Positions 14,455 through 22,443 of a DNA stretch of 33,361 nucleotides are shown piece after piece (position 1 is the stretch's first letter; each line of letters begins with the position of its first letter). The notes beneath the pieces are model-generated. The model was not told the DNA's origin. It searched no databases and saw only the letters and a program-made list of their open reading frames with translations. The stretch lies in NCBI GenBank assembly GCA_047921175.1, contig JBLRWQ010000033.1:1-33361 (forward strand), read 5' to 3'. The stretch comes from T1Sed10-7 sp047921175 (GTDB lineage Bacteria; Actinomycetota; Nitriliruptoria; Nitriliruptorales; Nitriliruptoraceae). The position numbers and the translations under genes were made by a program.

Positions 14455-15693
14455 ATGCGCCGCCTCCTGCCCGCCCTCGCCGTGACGGCCCTGCTCGCCG
14501 CCGCCTGTGCCGCACCCGCCGAGCACGACGCGACCGAACCCGCGGCCCCGTCGAGCGACGTCGACGACGGTCCCGATGCCGCGTCCGACGGCGCTGGGGA
14601 GCCGGTCCGCACCGAGTCGATCGGCTGCGAGGAGGGCACGTTCTTCTGGGAGGAGCCCGACTGCGAGCCGGCCACCTCGATCGACCTCGACCGCCTGCGG
14701 AGCGGCGGGCCCCCACCGGACGGCATCCCTCCCATCGACGCACCCGTCTACGAGTCGATCGCCGACGCGGCGACGTGGCTCGAGGACGACAGCCCGGTCA
14801 TGGTCGTCGACATCGATGACGACGTCCGCGCGTACCCGCTGGCGATCCTGACCTGGCACGAGATCGTCAACGACGTGATCGGCGGGGTCCCCGTCGTCGT
14901 CACCTACTGCCCGCTGTGCAACTCGGCGCTGGTGTTCGAGCGCATCGTCGACACCCCCGACGGCGAGGTGGAGCTCGACTTCGGGACCTCCGGACGGCTC
15001 TACAACTCCAACCTGGTCATGTACGACCGGCAGTCCCGCAACCTGTGGACCCAGTTCGAGGGCGAGGGCATCATCGGCGAGCGCTTCCTCGGCACCGAGC
15101 TGACCCGGGTCCCGGCCTGGCTGTTCGGGTTCGCCGAGCTCGTCGAGCTGCACCCGGACGCGCGGGTGCTGTCCCGGGACACCGGGTTCCGACGCGACTA
15201 CGGCCGCAACCCCTACGTCGCCTACGACCAGGAGGGTCGGGCCCCGTTCCTGTTCGACGGCGAGCTCGACCAGCGCTTCAGCGCGATGGCCCGGCTCGTC
15301 GGCCTGGCCGACGGGGACGACGCCACCGCGGTCCTGCTCGAGCAGCTCAGCGAGGAGCGGAGCGTGACCGTCCGGCTCGGCGATCGCGACCTGGCCGTGC
15401 TGTGGGCACCGGGTCAGGCGTCGGCGCTGGACGCCGCGACGATCGACCAGGGCCGCGACGTCGGCCAGACCGCCGCGTTCGTGGCCGAGCTCGACGGCGA
15501 GCCCGTGGAGCTGGTCGCCACCGACACCGACGGCCGCTTCGTCGACGAGCGCACCGGGTCCACCTTCGACCTGCGCGGGCGGGCGCTCGACGGCCCGCTG
15601 GAGGGCCGACAGCTGGAGGCCGTACCCCACGACGACACCTTCTGGTTCGTCTGGGTCGCGTTCAAGCCCGACACCGAGGTGGTCGGCGCCTGA
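14455..15693 (+). CDS. DUF3179 domain lipoprotein
   Basis: 412 residues. Signal peptide with lipobox LLAAAC (Cys18), then a low-complexity Ala/Asp/Pro linker to ~60. The DUF3179 domain follows: VVDIDDDVRAYPLAILTWHE, then VTYCPLCNSALVFER with Cys152 and Cys155, GTSGRLYNSNLVMYDRQS, and NLWTQFEGEGIIGE. The function of DUF3179 is unknown. The CxxC, a conserved His/Glu pair (WHEIV) and position three bases after a CcdA gene suggest an extracytoplasmic redox or metal site maintained by the TlpA/CcdA pair (inference). ATG 14455 is supported by GGAG upstream and by the signal peptide. Confidence 0.85.
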   Translation: MRRLLPALAVTALLAAACAAPAEHDATEPAAPSSDVDDGPDAASDGAGEPVRTESIGCEEGTFFWEEPDCEPATSIDLDRLRSGGPPPDGIPPIDAPVYESIADAATWLEDDSPVMVVDIDDDVRAYPLAILTWHEIVNDVIGGVPVVVTYCPLCNSALVFERIVDTPDGEVELDFGTSGRLYNSNLVMYDRQSRNLWTQFEGEGIIGERFLGTELTRVPAWLFGFAELVELHPDARVLSRDTGFRRDYGRNPYVAYDQEGRAPFLFDGELDQRFSAMARLVGLADGDDATAVLLEQLSEERSVTVRLGDRDLAVLWAPGQASALDAATIDQGRDVGQTAAFVAELDGEPVELVATDTDGRFVDERTGSTFDLRGRALDGPLEGRQLEAVPHDDTFWFVWVAFKPDTEVVGA

Positions 15694-15739
15694 CCGCGGC
15701 GGTCGAGGTCGGCACGTCCGACACACGAGGAGGGTGCAG

Positions 15740-16003
15740 ATGGAGGCGATGGGTCGCGACGCCCGGCTCGGGTGCCGGCAGGTGCGTCGCATGCTGCAAT
15801 CCTTCCTGGACGGCGAGGTCGACCCGCTCGAGGGCGAGCTCGTGGCCGCACACCTGGAGAGCTGCTCGCGCTGCCAGGTCGAGGCCGAGATCCAGCAGCT
15901 GGTGATCGCCGCCCTGCGCCGGCTGCGGCCCGACCTCGACCTCGCCGCCTACACCCGGCTGGTGGAGGCCGCCGAGCGGCTCGCCGCCTCCGAGCCGCGC
16001 TGA
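15740..16003 (+). CDS. Second ZAS/zf-HC2 anti-sigma-like protein
   Basis: 87 residues. Cys12...His38-x3-Cys42-x2-Cys45 (HLESCSRC) repeats exactly the spacing of the RsrA-like protein at 11977-12273 (Cys-x25-His-x3-Cys-x2-Cys). Both share LQS(Y/F)LDGE and RP(E/D)LD...Y(A/T)RL, so they are close paralogues. No sigma gene adjoins this one; instead it is coupled (TGATG) to a CRP-type HTH protein. ATG 15740 follows GAGGAGG by six bases. It may be a second inhibitor of the local ECF sigma or a zinc/redox partner for the HTH protein; neither is shown by sequence. Confidence 0.8.
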   Translation: MEAMGRDARLGCRQVRRMLQSFLDGEVDPLEGELVAAHLESCSRCQVEAEIQQLVIAALRRLRPDLDLAAYTRLVEAAERLAASEPR

Positions 16004-16248
16004 TGGACGACCTGCGCAGCGCCGGGTGGATGGGGCGCTGCGTGGGCCGCGGGGAGCTGGCCCCCTGCAGCGCCGCGGAGATCGCCGGCCTGCTCGGGAC
16101 CACGCGGCCGAGCGTGAACCGCGTGCGCAAGGGCCTCGAGGAGGCCGGGCACGTGCGCATCGGCTCCCGGCGCATCGAGGTGGTCGACCCGGAAGCGCTC
16201 GAGCGGATCGGCGAGCTCGCCACGGTGCCACGCACCACGGCAAGCTGA
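16003..16248 (+). CDS. Stand-alone CRP/FNR-type DNA-binding domain
   Basis: 81 residues. The sequence CSAAEIAGLLGTTRPSVNRV, then RKGLEEAGHVRIGSRRIEVV with DPEALERI, is the C-terminal winged HTH of the CRP/FNR family. There is no cyclic-nucleotide/sensor domain and no long dimerisation helix: the protein starts only ~25 residues before the HTH, at an ATG sharing a base with the preceding stop. CRP family members are normally 200-250 residues, so this is either a truncated regulator or a minimal DNA-binder that relies on a partner, plausibly the ZAS protein encoded just upstream. Confidence 0.75.
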   Translation: MDDLRSAGWMGRCVGRGELAPCSAAEIAGLLGTTRPSVNRVRKGLEEAGHVRIGSRRIEVVDPEALERIGELATVPRTTAS

Positions 16249-16279
16249 GCGGCACGACAACCACCGGCCCGACACCCCC

Positions 16280-16310
16280 GGGGTGGACGCTCCGACGGGC
16301 CGTCCACCCC
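16280..16310 (+). terminator. Inverted repeat, possible terminator
   Basis: GGGGTGGACG at 16280-16289 pairs perfectly with CGTCCACCCC at 16301-16310 across an 11-base loop. It lies between the CRP-type HTH gene and the first OsmC gene. There is no T-run, as is common for high-G+C terminators. Confidence 0.5.
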
Positions 16311-16329
16311 ATCGACGCGGGAGCATCCC

Positions 16330-16761
16330 ATGGCCACCATCACCGCCACGCTGAGCGAGGGCTACGCCGTCGACCTGCGCACCTCCTCAGGTCACCGCTG
16401 GGCCGCCGACGAACCGACCGCCGTCGGCGGGACCGACACCGGCCCGAACCCCTACGAGCTGCTGCTCGGTGCGCTGGCCGCGTGCACGAGCATCACCGTG
16501 TCGATGTACGCGCAGCGCAAGGGCTGGGCGTTCGACGGCATCGAGGTCCGCTACGAGCACGACCGGATCCACGTCGAGGACTGCGCGGACTGCGAGCAGC
16601 ACCAGCGCGGCTACATCGACCGCATCGTCAGCCACGTCACGATCCGGGGCGACCTCGACGAGGCGCAGCGCACACGGCTCGCCCAGGTCGCCGCCAGCTG
16701 CCCGGTGCACAAGACCCTCGACAAGGGCGTGCACCTGGTCGACAACGTGTCGTTCGCCTGA
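16330..16761 (+). CDS. OsmC family protein (two-cysteine type)
   Basis: 143 residues. The OsmC fold is recognisable from the N-terminal sheet, PNPYELLLGALAACTSITV with Cys52, and the second cysteine Cys124 in SCPVHKTLDKG. In OsmC/Ohr proteins this pair reduces organic hydroperoxides with dithiol electron donors; the His after Cys-Pro-Val is typical of the OsmC side of the family. It also has an additional Cys85-x2-Cys88 (EDCADC) in the central strand region, which could bind metal or form a second disulfide. ATG 16330 is 81 bases after the HTH gene and just after an inverted repeat. Confidence 0.88.
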   Translation: MATITATLSEGYAVDLRTSSGHRWAADEPTAVGGTDTGPNPYELLLGALAACTSITVSMYAQRKGWAFDGIEVRYEHDRIHVEDCADCEQHQRGYIDRIVSHVTIRGDLDEAQRTRLAQVAASCPVHKTLDKGVHLVDNVSFA

Positions 16762-16799
16762 CCGCCGGCCCCGGCGGGGCGCGCCGGCGGTCCCGCCGG
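16762..16799 (+). terminator. GC-rich hairpin cluster after the first osmC gene
   Basis: Three alternating arms CCGCCGG/CCGGCGG (16762-16768, 16771-16777, 16784-16790, 16793-16799) directly follow the stop codon and can form alternative hairpins. A terminator is the simplest reading; there is no T-run. Confidence 0.4.
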
Positions 16800-16802
16800 G
16801 AG

Positions 16803-16828
16803 GGAAGAGCGCGCGGCTCTCCGGTGTT
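16803..16828 (+). promoter_or_regulatory. ECF-type promoter inside a palindrome
   Basis: GGAAG (16803-16807), exactly 18 bases, GTT (16826-16828). The promoter is embedded in a dyad: GGGAGGGAA (16798-16806) pairs with TTCCCTCCC (16827-16835), and AGAGC/GCTCT form an inner stem. The start codon of the small membrane protein follows at 16869. Confidence 0.6.
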
Positions 16829-16868
16829 CCCTCCCGCGACCCTCGTGCTGTCGAACGAAGGATCCGCC

Positions 16869-17093
16869 GTGGGGACGACCGAGTCACGCAACAGCCGCCC
16901 GCCCGGTGCGCCCAAGGGCCGTCCCACCCCGGGACGCAAGCAGCGCAACGCTGCCGCCCGCGCGCGTGCCCGGCGAGAGCAGCTGACCCTGCGCCTGTGG
17001 TGGGCCGGTGGCAGCCTCGTGCTGGTCGGCCTGATCGCGGCCCTGGTCCTCACCGGCACCGGCGCCGGCAACCTCACCCATGTGGTGCCCTGA
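16869..17093 (+). CDS. Small basic single-pass membrane protein, unknown function
   Basis: 74 residues from GTG 16869. A strongly basic N-terminus (PPGAPKGRPTPGRKQRNAAA and further arginines) is followed by one hydrophobic helix (WWAGGSLVLVGLIAALVLTG) and a ten-residue outside tail ending HVVP. The arrangement suggests cytoplasmic N-terminus and extracytoplasmic C-terminus. AAGGAT upstream supports the GTG. I recognise no family, though basic-helix leaders like this occur at the start of membrane-anchored thioredoxin-fold (DsbA-like) proteins, so it could be the anchor of such a protein with the rest lost. Its own ECF-type promoter suggests that it is expressed with the redox genes around it. 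Confidence 0.6.
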   Translation: MGTTESRNSRPPGAPKGRPTPGRKQRNAAARARARREQLTLRLWWAGGSLVLVGLIAALVLTGTGAGNLTHVVP

Positions 17094-17136
17094 GCGGTCA
17101 CGTCGACCGAGGTTCGCACGGTTGTCACGGTCCCCG

Positions 17137-17162
17137 GGAGCAGCGACGACACCGGGCGGGTT
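17137..17162 (+). promoter_or_regulatory. ECF-type promoter (near-match) of the second osmC gene
   Basis: GGAGC (17137-17141), exactly 18 bases, GTT (17160-17162), followed by CCCC as in other sites. The -35 deviates from GGAA at one position. It is 90 bases upstream of ATG 17253. Confidence 0.5.
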
Positions 17163-17252
17163 CCCCCCGCACCGGCACCGCTCCCGCGGTCCCGGGTCCG
17201 GAGTCCGGCGGCGCGTTCGCGCGGCCGGGCCACCAACGACCAGGAGCCACCG

Positions 17253-17774
17253 ATGACCGCCAGCTGCACGAACCTCGACCTCGATGCCTTCGACGCCACC
17301 CGCCGGGCCGTCGCCGAGGACCCGTCCCAGGGGACCGGGTCCTTCGCGACGGTGACCCGGTGGGAGGACGGCGCCCGGGCGCGCACCACCGCACGGTCCT
17401 TCGCGATCGAGACCGACGAGCCCGCACCACTCGGCGGCACGGACGCGGCCGTGGACCCGATGGAGCTGCTGCTGGCAGCGCTCGGCACCTGCCTGACCAT
17501 CGGCTGGGTCACCCAGGCGGCGAAGCGCGGGCTCGACTACCGGGACCTCCGCATCGAGGTGATCGGCACCTTCGACCTGCGCGGCTATCTGGCGCTGGAC
17601 GAGGCCGTCCGCCCCGGCTTCGACACGATCACCTACCGGGTCGACGTCGACACCGACGCCACGAGCCAGCAGCTCGAGGAGATCCGCCTGGCGGCCGAGG
17701 CCACCTCGCCGATGTTCGACAACATCCGCAGCGCGACGCCGATCGCCGCGCAGATCGAGGTTGCCGCCGCGTGA
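17253..17774 (+). CDS. OsmC family protein lacking the second cysteine
   Basis: 173 residues. The OsmC core is clear: DPMELLLAALGTCLTIGW with Cys80, and a C-terminal ATSPMFDNIRSATPI, where the second redox cysteine is replaced by Ser152. With only one conserved Cys, the classical two-Cys peroxidase cycle cannot run within the subunit; a different thiol chemistry or a binding role is likely. The ~30-residue N-terminal extension resembles those of larger OsmC-like proteins. ATG 17253 has CAGGAG about seven bases upstream. It is convergent with GH15, separated by a strong hairpin. Confidence 0.85.
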   Translation: MTASCTNLDLDAFDATRRAVAEDPSQGTGSFATVTRWEDGARARTTARSFAIETDEPAPLGGTDAAVDPMELLLAALGTCLTIGWVTQAAKRGLDYRDLRIEVIGTFDLRGYLALDEAVRPGFDTITYRVDVDTDATSQQLEEIRLAAEATSPMFDNIRSATPIAAQIEVAAA

Positions 17775-17781
17775 CCATGCG

Positions 17782-17824
17782 GCGGGCCGGGGCGTCGTGG
17801 CCGAGCTGCCATGCCCCGGCCCGC
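17782..17824. terminator. Bidirectional terminator hairpin
   Basis: A 12-base perfect inverted repeat (GCGGGCCGGGGC at 17782-17793 with its complement at 17813-17824, 19-base loop) lies precisely between the stop of the second osmC gene (17774) and the stop of the convergent GH15 gene (17835). Confidence 0.7.
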
Positions 17825-17834
17825 TGACCGCACA

Positions 17835-19655
17835 TCACCGGGGAGCGACGTCCGACCCGCTGGCGGCGATGGCCGCCGCGGCCGTGACGAGCCCGATGTG
17901 GCTGAAGGCCTGCGGGACGTTGCCGAGCAGCTGTCCGTCGCCGTACTCCTCGGCGAGCAGGTCGACGTCGTTGCGCACCCCGATCGCCAGCTCGAACGTC
18001 GCCCGCGCAGCGTCGACGTCGCCGGCCAGCGCCTGCGCGTGGGCGAGCCAGAAGGTGCACAGCAGGAAGCTGCCCTCCTCCCCGTCGAGCCCGTCGTTGC
18101 CCTCGTAGCGGCGTACGAACCCGGCGTCGTCGGTGAGTCGCTCCTGCACGGCGGCGATCGTGGCGAGCACCCGGGCATCGTCACCGGGGAGGAAGCCGAC
18201 GATGGGGATCCGCAGCGCGCTCGCGTCGAGCAGCGTCGAGCCGAAGGCCTGCGTGAACGCCCCGGTCTCCGGATCGAGCCCCCGCGCCAGGATCGCCGCC
18301 CGGACCCGCTCCCGCTCGAGCTGCCAGCGCTCCAGCTCGTCCGGTGTCGGTCCGAGCAGGTCGGCGAGCTCGATCGCCCGGTCCAGCGCCACCCAGCACA
18401 TCAGCTTCGAGTTCAGCATGTGCTGTGGCCCGCTCCGGACCTCCCACAGGCCCTGATCCGGCTGCTCCCACCCGTCGATGGCCGCCTGCGCGAGCTGACG
18501 CAGGAACCAACGCGTGGTCTCGTCGAGGGGACCGAGCTGGTCGCGCAGACGGGCGACGGCCGCGAGCACCTCGCCGAACACGTCCAGCTGGAGCTGGTCG
18601 TAGGCGCCGTTGCCGACCCGCACCGGTCGGCTCTCCCGCCAACCGGCGAGGTGGTCGAGGGTCCGCTCACGGAGGTCGTGCTCGCCACCCACGCCGTACA
18701 TGATCTGCGGCATCGACCCGGCCCGCAGATCACCGGCGGCGGCACCGACCAGCCAGGCGACGAAGTCCCGCGCCTCGTCGGGGCAGGCCGCGATCCACAG
18801 CGCATCGAGGGTCAGCGAGGCATCCCGGAGCCAGGCGTAGCGGTAGTCCCAGTTCCGGGACCCACCGACCTCCTCCGGCAGCGAGGTGGTGGCGGCGGCG
18901 ACGACGGCCCCGGTGGGCTGGAAGGTCAGGCCCTGCAGGACCCGACCGCTGAAGCGGACCAGCTCCCGCCACGGCCCCTCGTAGCGCTGGTGCTCCGCCG
19001 CCCAGCGCTGCCAGGCCTCGGTGGTGTCCTCGAGCCGCCCGACGACCTCGTCGGGCCGCCAGCGCGCCGGAGCCGCCTCCCAGGCACGCGCCCACTGCAG
19101 CGCGACCGTGGTCTCCTGCCCCGCGGTCAAGCGGACCGTCCCTTCGGCGTGGCTGTGGTCCAGCCGGAGGGGGACCTCGGTCCACAACGCGAGCGCGTCC
19201 GGGGCACCCCGGGTCACGACGCCGCCGTCGACCGGCTGCAGCAGCGGCCGGGCCAGGCCGTACTCCGGACGCGGCGCGAACGCCACGGCCACCGTCACCT
19301 CGCCGTCGCTGCAGCGCACGTGCCGGAGCAGCGCATGGGGCGCGTCCCGACCGAGCTGGTGACCGCTGTCGTCGGCGCGCAACGCCAGCGCATCGGTCAC
19401 CACGACCGTGCCGGTCGCGGTCACGAAGGTGGTCTCCAGGACCAGGCTGTCCGCCCGGTAGCGGCGTTCGGCGACGAACTCCCCCTGCGGCCGGATCGCG
19501 AGGTGGCCCGCGTCGGGATCGAGCAGTCGCCCGAGCACGCTCGGCGCGTCGAAACGCGGGAAGCACAGCCAGTCGACCGAGCCCTCCCGGGTCACCAACG
19601 CGGCCGAGTGGCCGTCGGACAGGAACGCGTGCTCCTCGATCGGCAGGTCGCTCAT
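17835..19655 (-). CDS. Glycoside hydrolase family 15 protein (glucoamylase/trehalase type)
   Basis: 606 residues. The N-terminal beta-sandwich begins IEEHAFLSDGHSAALVTREG and SVDWLCFPRFDAPSVLGRLL. The (alpha/alpha)6 catalytic domain has SRNWDYRYAWLRDASLTLDAL, a middle acidic segment PDQGLWEVRSG containing a catalytic Glu candidate, and EEGSFLLCTFWLAHAQAL with the second acid. This layout is that of the GH15 proteins that include actinobacterial trehalases; the substrate is probably trehalose or a maltooligosaccharide. It overlaps tkt by four bases as last gene of the pentose phosphate operon and could feed glucose to the glucokinase encoded upstream in the same operon. No signal peptide, so cytoplasmic. 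Confidence 0.9.
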   Translation of the reverse strand: MSDLPIEEHAFLSDGHSAALVTREGSVDWLCFPRFDAPSVLGRLLDPDAGHLAIRPQGEFVAERRYRADSLVLETTFVTATGTVVVTDALALRADDSGHQLGRDAPHALLRHVRCSDGEVTVAVAFAPRPEYGLARPLLQPVDGGVVTRGAPDALALWTEVPLRLDHSHAEGTVRLTAGQETTVALQWARAWEAAPARWRPDEVVGRLEDTTEAWQRWAAEHQRYEGPWRELVRFSGRVLQGLTFQPTGAVVAAATTSLPEEVGGSRNWDYRYAWLRDASLTLDALWIAACPDEARDFVAWLVGAAAGDLRAGSMPQIMYGVGGEHDLRERTLDHLAGWRESRPVRVGNGAYDQLQLDVFGEVLAAVARLRDQLGPLDETTRWFLRQLAQAAIDGWEQPDQGLWEVRSGPQHMLNSKLMCWVALDRAIELADLLGPTPDELERWQLERERVRAAILARGLDPETGAFTQAFGSTLLDASALRIPIVGFLPGDDARVLATIAAVQERLTDDAGFVRRYEGNDGLDGEEGSFLLCTFWLAHAQALAGDVDAARATFELAIGVRNDVDLLAEEYGDGQLLGNVPQAFSHIGLVTAAAAIAASGSDVAPR

Positions 19656-21679
19656 CGCGGCGCCCGCAGCGCACGGACCGCTGCCGCGACCGCCTCGGCG
19701 GTGATGCCGAGGTGCTCGTAGAGCGCCGCGGCGGCACCGGAGGCTCCGAAGCGATCGAGCCCGACCACCGCGTCCGCGAACTCGTGCCAGCCCTGGGGCG
19801 ACGCCGCCTCGACGGCGACCGTCGGGATCCCCGGCGGCAGCAGACGGCTGCGCTCGGCCGGGGGCCGGGCGCGGAACAGCTCCCAGGAGGGCAGGGACAC
19901 CACCCGGGCGGCCACCCCCTCCCCCGCCAGCAGCTCCCGTGCCTCGAGCGCGACCGCGACCTCGGACCCGGTCGCGACGAGGACCGCGTCGGCGCCGTCG
20001 GCCACGACGCTGCCGGCGGCATCGAGGTGCTCGGGCGCCAGCCGGGGCAGCGCCTGGCGGGACAGCACGAGCGCGACCGGGCCAGCGAGCGTGAGCGCCG
20101 TGCGGAGCGCCAACGCCGTCTCGTTCGCGTCCGCGGGACGGAGCACGGTCAGCCCGGGCGTGGCACGCAGCGCCGCCAGCTGCTCGACCGGCTGGTGGGT
20201 GGGACCGTCCTCGCCCAGCCCGATCGAGTCGTGGGTGAAGATGTACAGCACCGGCAGCTGCATCAGCGCCGACAGCCGGATCGCGGGCTTCACGTAGTCG
20301 CTGAAGACCAGGAAGGTCGCCCCGAAGGGGCGGAAGCCGCCGTGCGCCGCGAGCCCGTTGAGCATCGCGCCCATCGCATGCTCGCGCACCCCGAAGTGCA
20401 GGTTCCGCCCGTGCGCGTCCGCACGGCTGACGTCACCGGCACCGTGCAGGGTCGTCACGGTCGAGGGGGCGAGGTCCGCGCTGCCACCGACGAGCTCCGG
20501 GATCCGGGCCGCGGCGGCGTTGAGCACCTGGCCGAGCGCCGCACGGGTGGCGACCGGCGCGTCACCGGACACGCTGGCGAGCAGGTCGTCGTCCCAGCCG
20601 TCCGGGAGCTGCCCGGCCATGCGGCGCTCGAACTCCGCCGCGAGGTCCGGGTACGCCGCGCGGTAGGACGTGAACGACGCCTGCCAGGCCGCATGCGCGC
20701 GGGCACGCTCCGCCACGTGCGCGTGCCAGTGGTCGTAGACGTGGGCGGGGATCTCGAACGGCCCGTAGGACCAGCCGAGGGCCTCGCGGGTCGCCGCGAC
20801 CGCCTCGGCGCCGAGCGGCGCCCCGTGCGCGGCAGCGTCGTCCTGCTTCGGGGAGCCGTAGCCGATGTGGGTCCGCACGATCACGATCGTGGGCCGCTCG
20901 GTGTCGGCGCGGGCGGCGTCCAGGGCGACCGGCAGCTCGTGCGGATCGTCCGGGTCGTCGACGCGGAGCACCTGCCAGCCGTACGCCTCGAACCGGCGTG
21001 CGACGTCCTCACAGAAGGCGAGCTCCGTCGAGCCCTCGATCGAGATGTGGTTGTCGTCGTAGAGGACGGTGAGCCGGTCGAGCCCCAGCGTGCCGGCGAG
21101 CGAGCTCGCTTCGCTGGTGACCCCCTCCATCAGGTCGCCGTCCCCGGCGATCACCCACGTCCGGTGGTCCACGATCGGGTGACCGGGCCGGTTGAAGCTC
21201 GCCGCCAGCATCCGCTCGGCCAGCGCGAGGCCGACCCCCATGCTGACCCCCTGCCCGAGCGGGCCGGTGCCCACCTCGACCCCGTCGGTGTGGCCCCGCT
21301 CCGGGTGGCCGGGTGTGCGGGAGTCGAGCTGCCGGAACCGCTGCAGGTCCGCGATGTCCAGGTCGTAGCCGGACAGGTGCAGCGCGCCGTACTGCACCAT
21401 CGAGGCGTGACCGACCGAGAGCACGAACCGATCGCGATCGGGCCAGTGCGGAGCAGTCGGGTCGTGGCGCAGCTGCCGGGCGTACAGCTGGTAGGCCACC
21501 GGGGCCAGCGCCATGGCGGTCCCCGGGTGGCCGGAGCCGGCGCGTTCGACGGCATCGGCCGCCAGGAACCGGATCGCGTCGATCGCGTCGCGCTCCGCTC
21601 CGGCTGGCTGGCGTCCGGGGGCAGCGTTCACGTCGGTGTCGGGCTCGTCGTGCAGGGTGGGGTCGGTGGTGAGGCTCAT
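19652..21679 (-). CDS. tkt: Transketolase
   Basis: 675 residues, the normal length. ThDP/metal site GDGDLMEGVTSEASSLAG, active-site histidine regions SGHPGTAMALAP and GVEVGTGPLGQGVSMGVG, and the substrate loop ending NLHFGVREHAMGAM are all present; the C-terminal domain has HDSIGLGEDGPTHQPVEQL. It transfers two-carbon units between sugar phosphates in the non-oxidative pentose phosphate pathway. The start is at ATG 21679, overlapping the stop of pgl; the stop overlaps the GH15 start. Confidence 0.96.
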   Translation of the reverse strand: MSLTTDPTLHDEPDTDVNAAPGRQPAGAERDAIDAIRFLAADAVERAGSGHPGTAMALAPVAYQLYARQLRHDPTAPHWPDRDRFVLSVGHASMVQYGALHLSGYDLDIADLQRFRQLDSRTPGHPERGHTDGVEVGTGPLGQGVSMGVGLALAERMLAASFNRPGHPIVDHRTWVIAGDGDLMEGVTSEASSLAGTLGLDRLTVLYDDNHISIEGSTELAFCEDVARRFEAYGWQVLRVDDPDDPHELPVALDAARADTERPTIVIVRTHIGYGSPKQDDAAAHGAPLGAEAVAATREALGWSYGPFEIPAHVYDHWHAHVAERARAHAAWQASFTSYRAAYPDLAAEFERRMAGQLPDGWDDDLLASVSGDAPVATRAALGQVLNAAAARIPELVGGSADLAPSTVTTLHGAGDVSRADAHGRNLHFGVREHAMGAMLNGLAAHGGFRPFGATFLVFSDYVKPAIRLSALMQLPVLYIFTHDSIGLGEDGPTHQPVEQLAALRATPGLTVLRPADANETALALRTALTLAGPVALVLSRQALPRLAPEHLDAAGSVVADGADAVLVATGSEVAVALEARELLAGEGVAARVVSLPSWELFRARPPAERSRLLPPGIPTVAVEAASPQGWHEFADAVVGLDRFGASGAAAALYEHLGITAEAVAAAVRALRAPR

Positions 21680-22443
21680 GGTCGTTGCTCCTCGCGGGTC
21701 GCTGCGGTGGTGGGGTCGGGGAGAGCGGTGGTGGAGGCGGGGACGGCGCTGCGGTCGAGTGCGGTCGCGGCGGCGCGGTCCAGCAGCCAGTGGCTGTCAC
21801 GCTGCGGCAGGCGGGCGGCGGGGAGCCGTCGGTCCCCCGCCTGGACGCGAGCGACGGCCGACGCCTTGGCCGCACCGCTGACCAGCCACACCCGCTGGCG
21901 GGCCCGCGCGAGCAGCGGGAAGGTGCAGGTCAGCCGTCGGCGTCCCTGGTAGGGCTGCGTCACGGCGACCTCCCGGTCCTCGACGTCCAGGACGGGATCG
22001 TCGGGGACCAGCGAGGCCGTGTGGCCGTCGCTACCCAGCCCCAGCTGGACGACGTCGAGCACCGGGGGGGCACCGGCCAGCGCCACGAGCAGGCCGGCGT
22101 AGCGCGCGGCGGCCACCTCGGCGTCGCCAGCGGTGACCGGCATCGCGTGCAGGCTCGGTGTCGGCCCCGCCAGCTGGCCGAGGAAGCTGCGACGCAGCAG
22201 GCCGAGGTTGCGCTCAGGGTGGCCGTCCGGGGCGATCCGCTCGTCGACCTGCAGCACGTGGACGTGCTCCCAGTCCACGTCGCGTCGGGCGAGCGCCGCC
22301 AGCGTCGCGCCGGGGGTCTGCCCACCCGAGACGGCCAGGGTGGCGCGACCACGCGCTGCGAGCGCATCGCGGAGCAGCTCGGCGAGCAGGTCGGCGCCCC
22401 GCTCGGCCAGGGCGTCCGGCGTCTCGAGTACCTCGAGCCTCAT
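21676..22443 (-). CDS. pgl: 6-phosphogluconolactonase
   Basis: 255 residues of the DevB/NagB-like type. Characteristic pieces are TLAVSGGQTPGATLAALA, HVLQVDERIAPDGHPERN, and VVQLGLGSDGHTASLVPDD, the phosphate-binding and catalytic region. It hydrolyses 6-phosphogluconolactone to 6-phosphogluconate, between Zwf and Gnd. ATGA overlaps join it to the phosphatase gene upstream and tkt downstream. The C-terminal ~20 residues are low-complexity. Confidence 0.94.
   Translation of the reverse strand: MRLEVLETPDALAERGADLLAELLRDALAARGRATLAVSGGQTPGATLAALARRDVDWEHVHVLQVDERIAPDGHPERNLGLLRRSFLGQLAGPTPSLHAMPVTAGDAEVAAARYAGLLVALAGAPPVLDVVQLGLGSDGHTASLVPDDPVLDVEDREVAVTQPYQGRRRLTCTFPLLARARQRVWLVSGAAKASAVARVQAGDRRLPAARLPQRDSHWLLDRAAATALDRSAVPASTTALPDPTTAATREEQRP

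Noticed and set aside
17811..21952. Long plus-strand open frames opposite GH15 and transketolase
   Set aside because: Antisense shadows; translations are Arg/Gly/Glu-rich with no recognisable fold.
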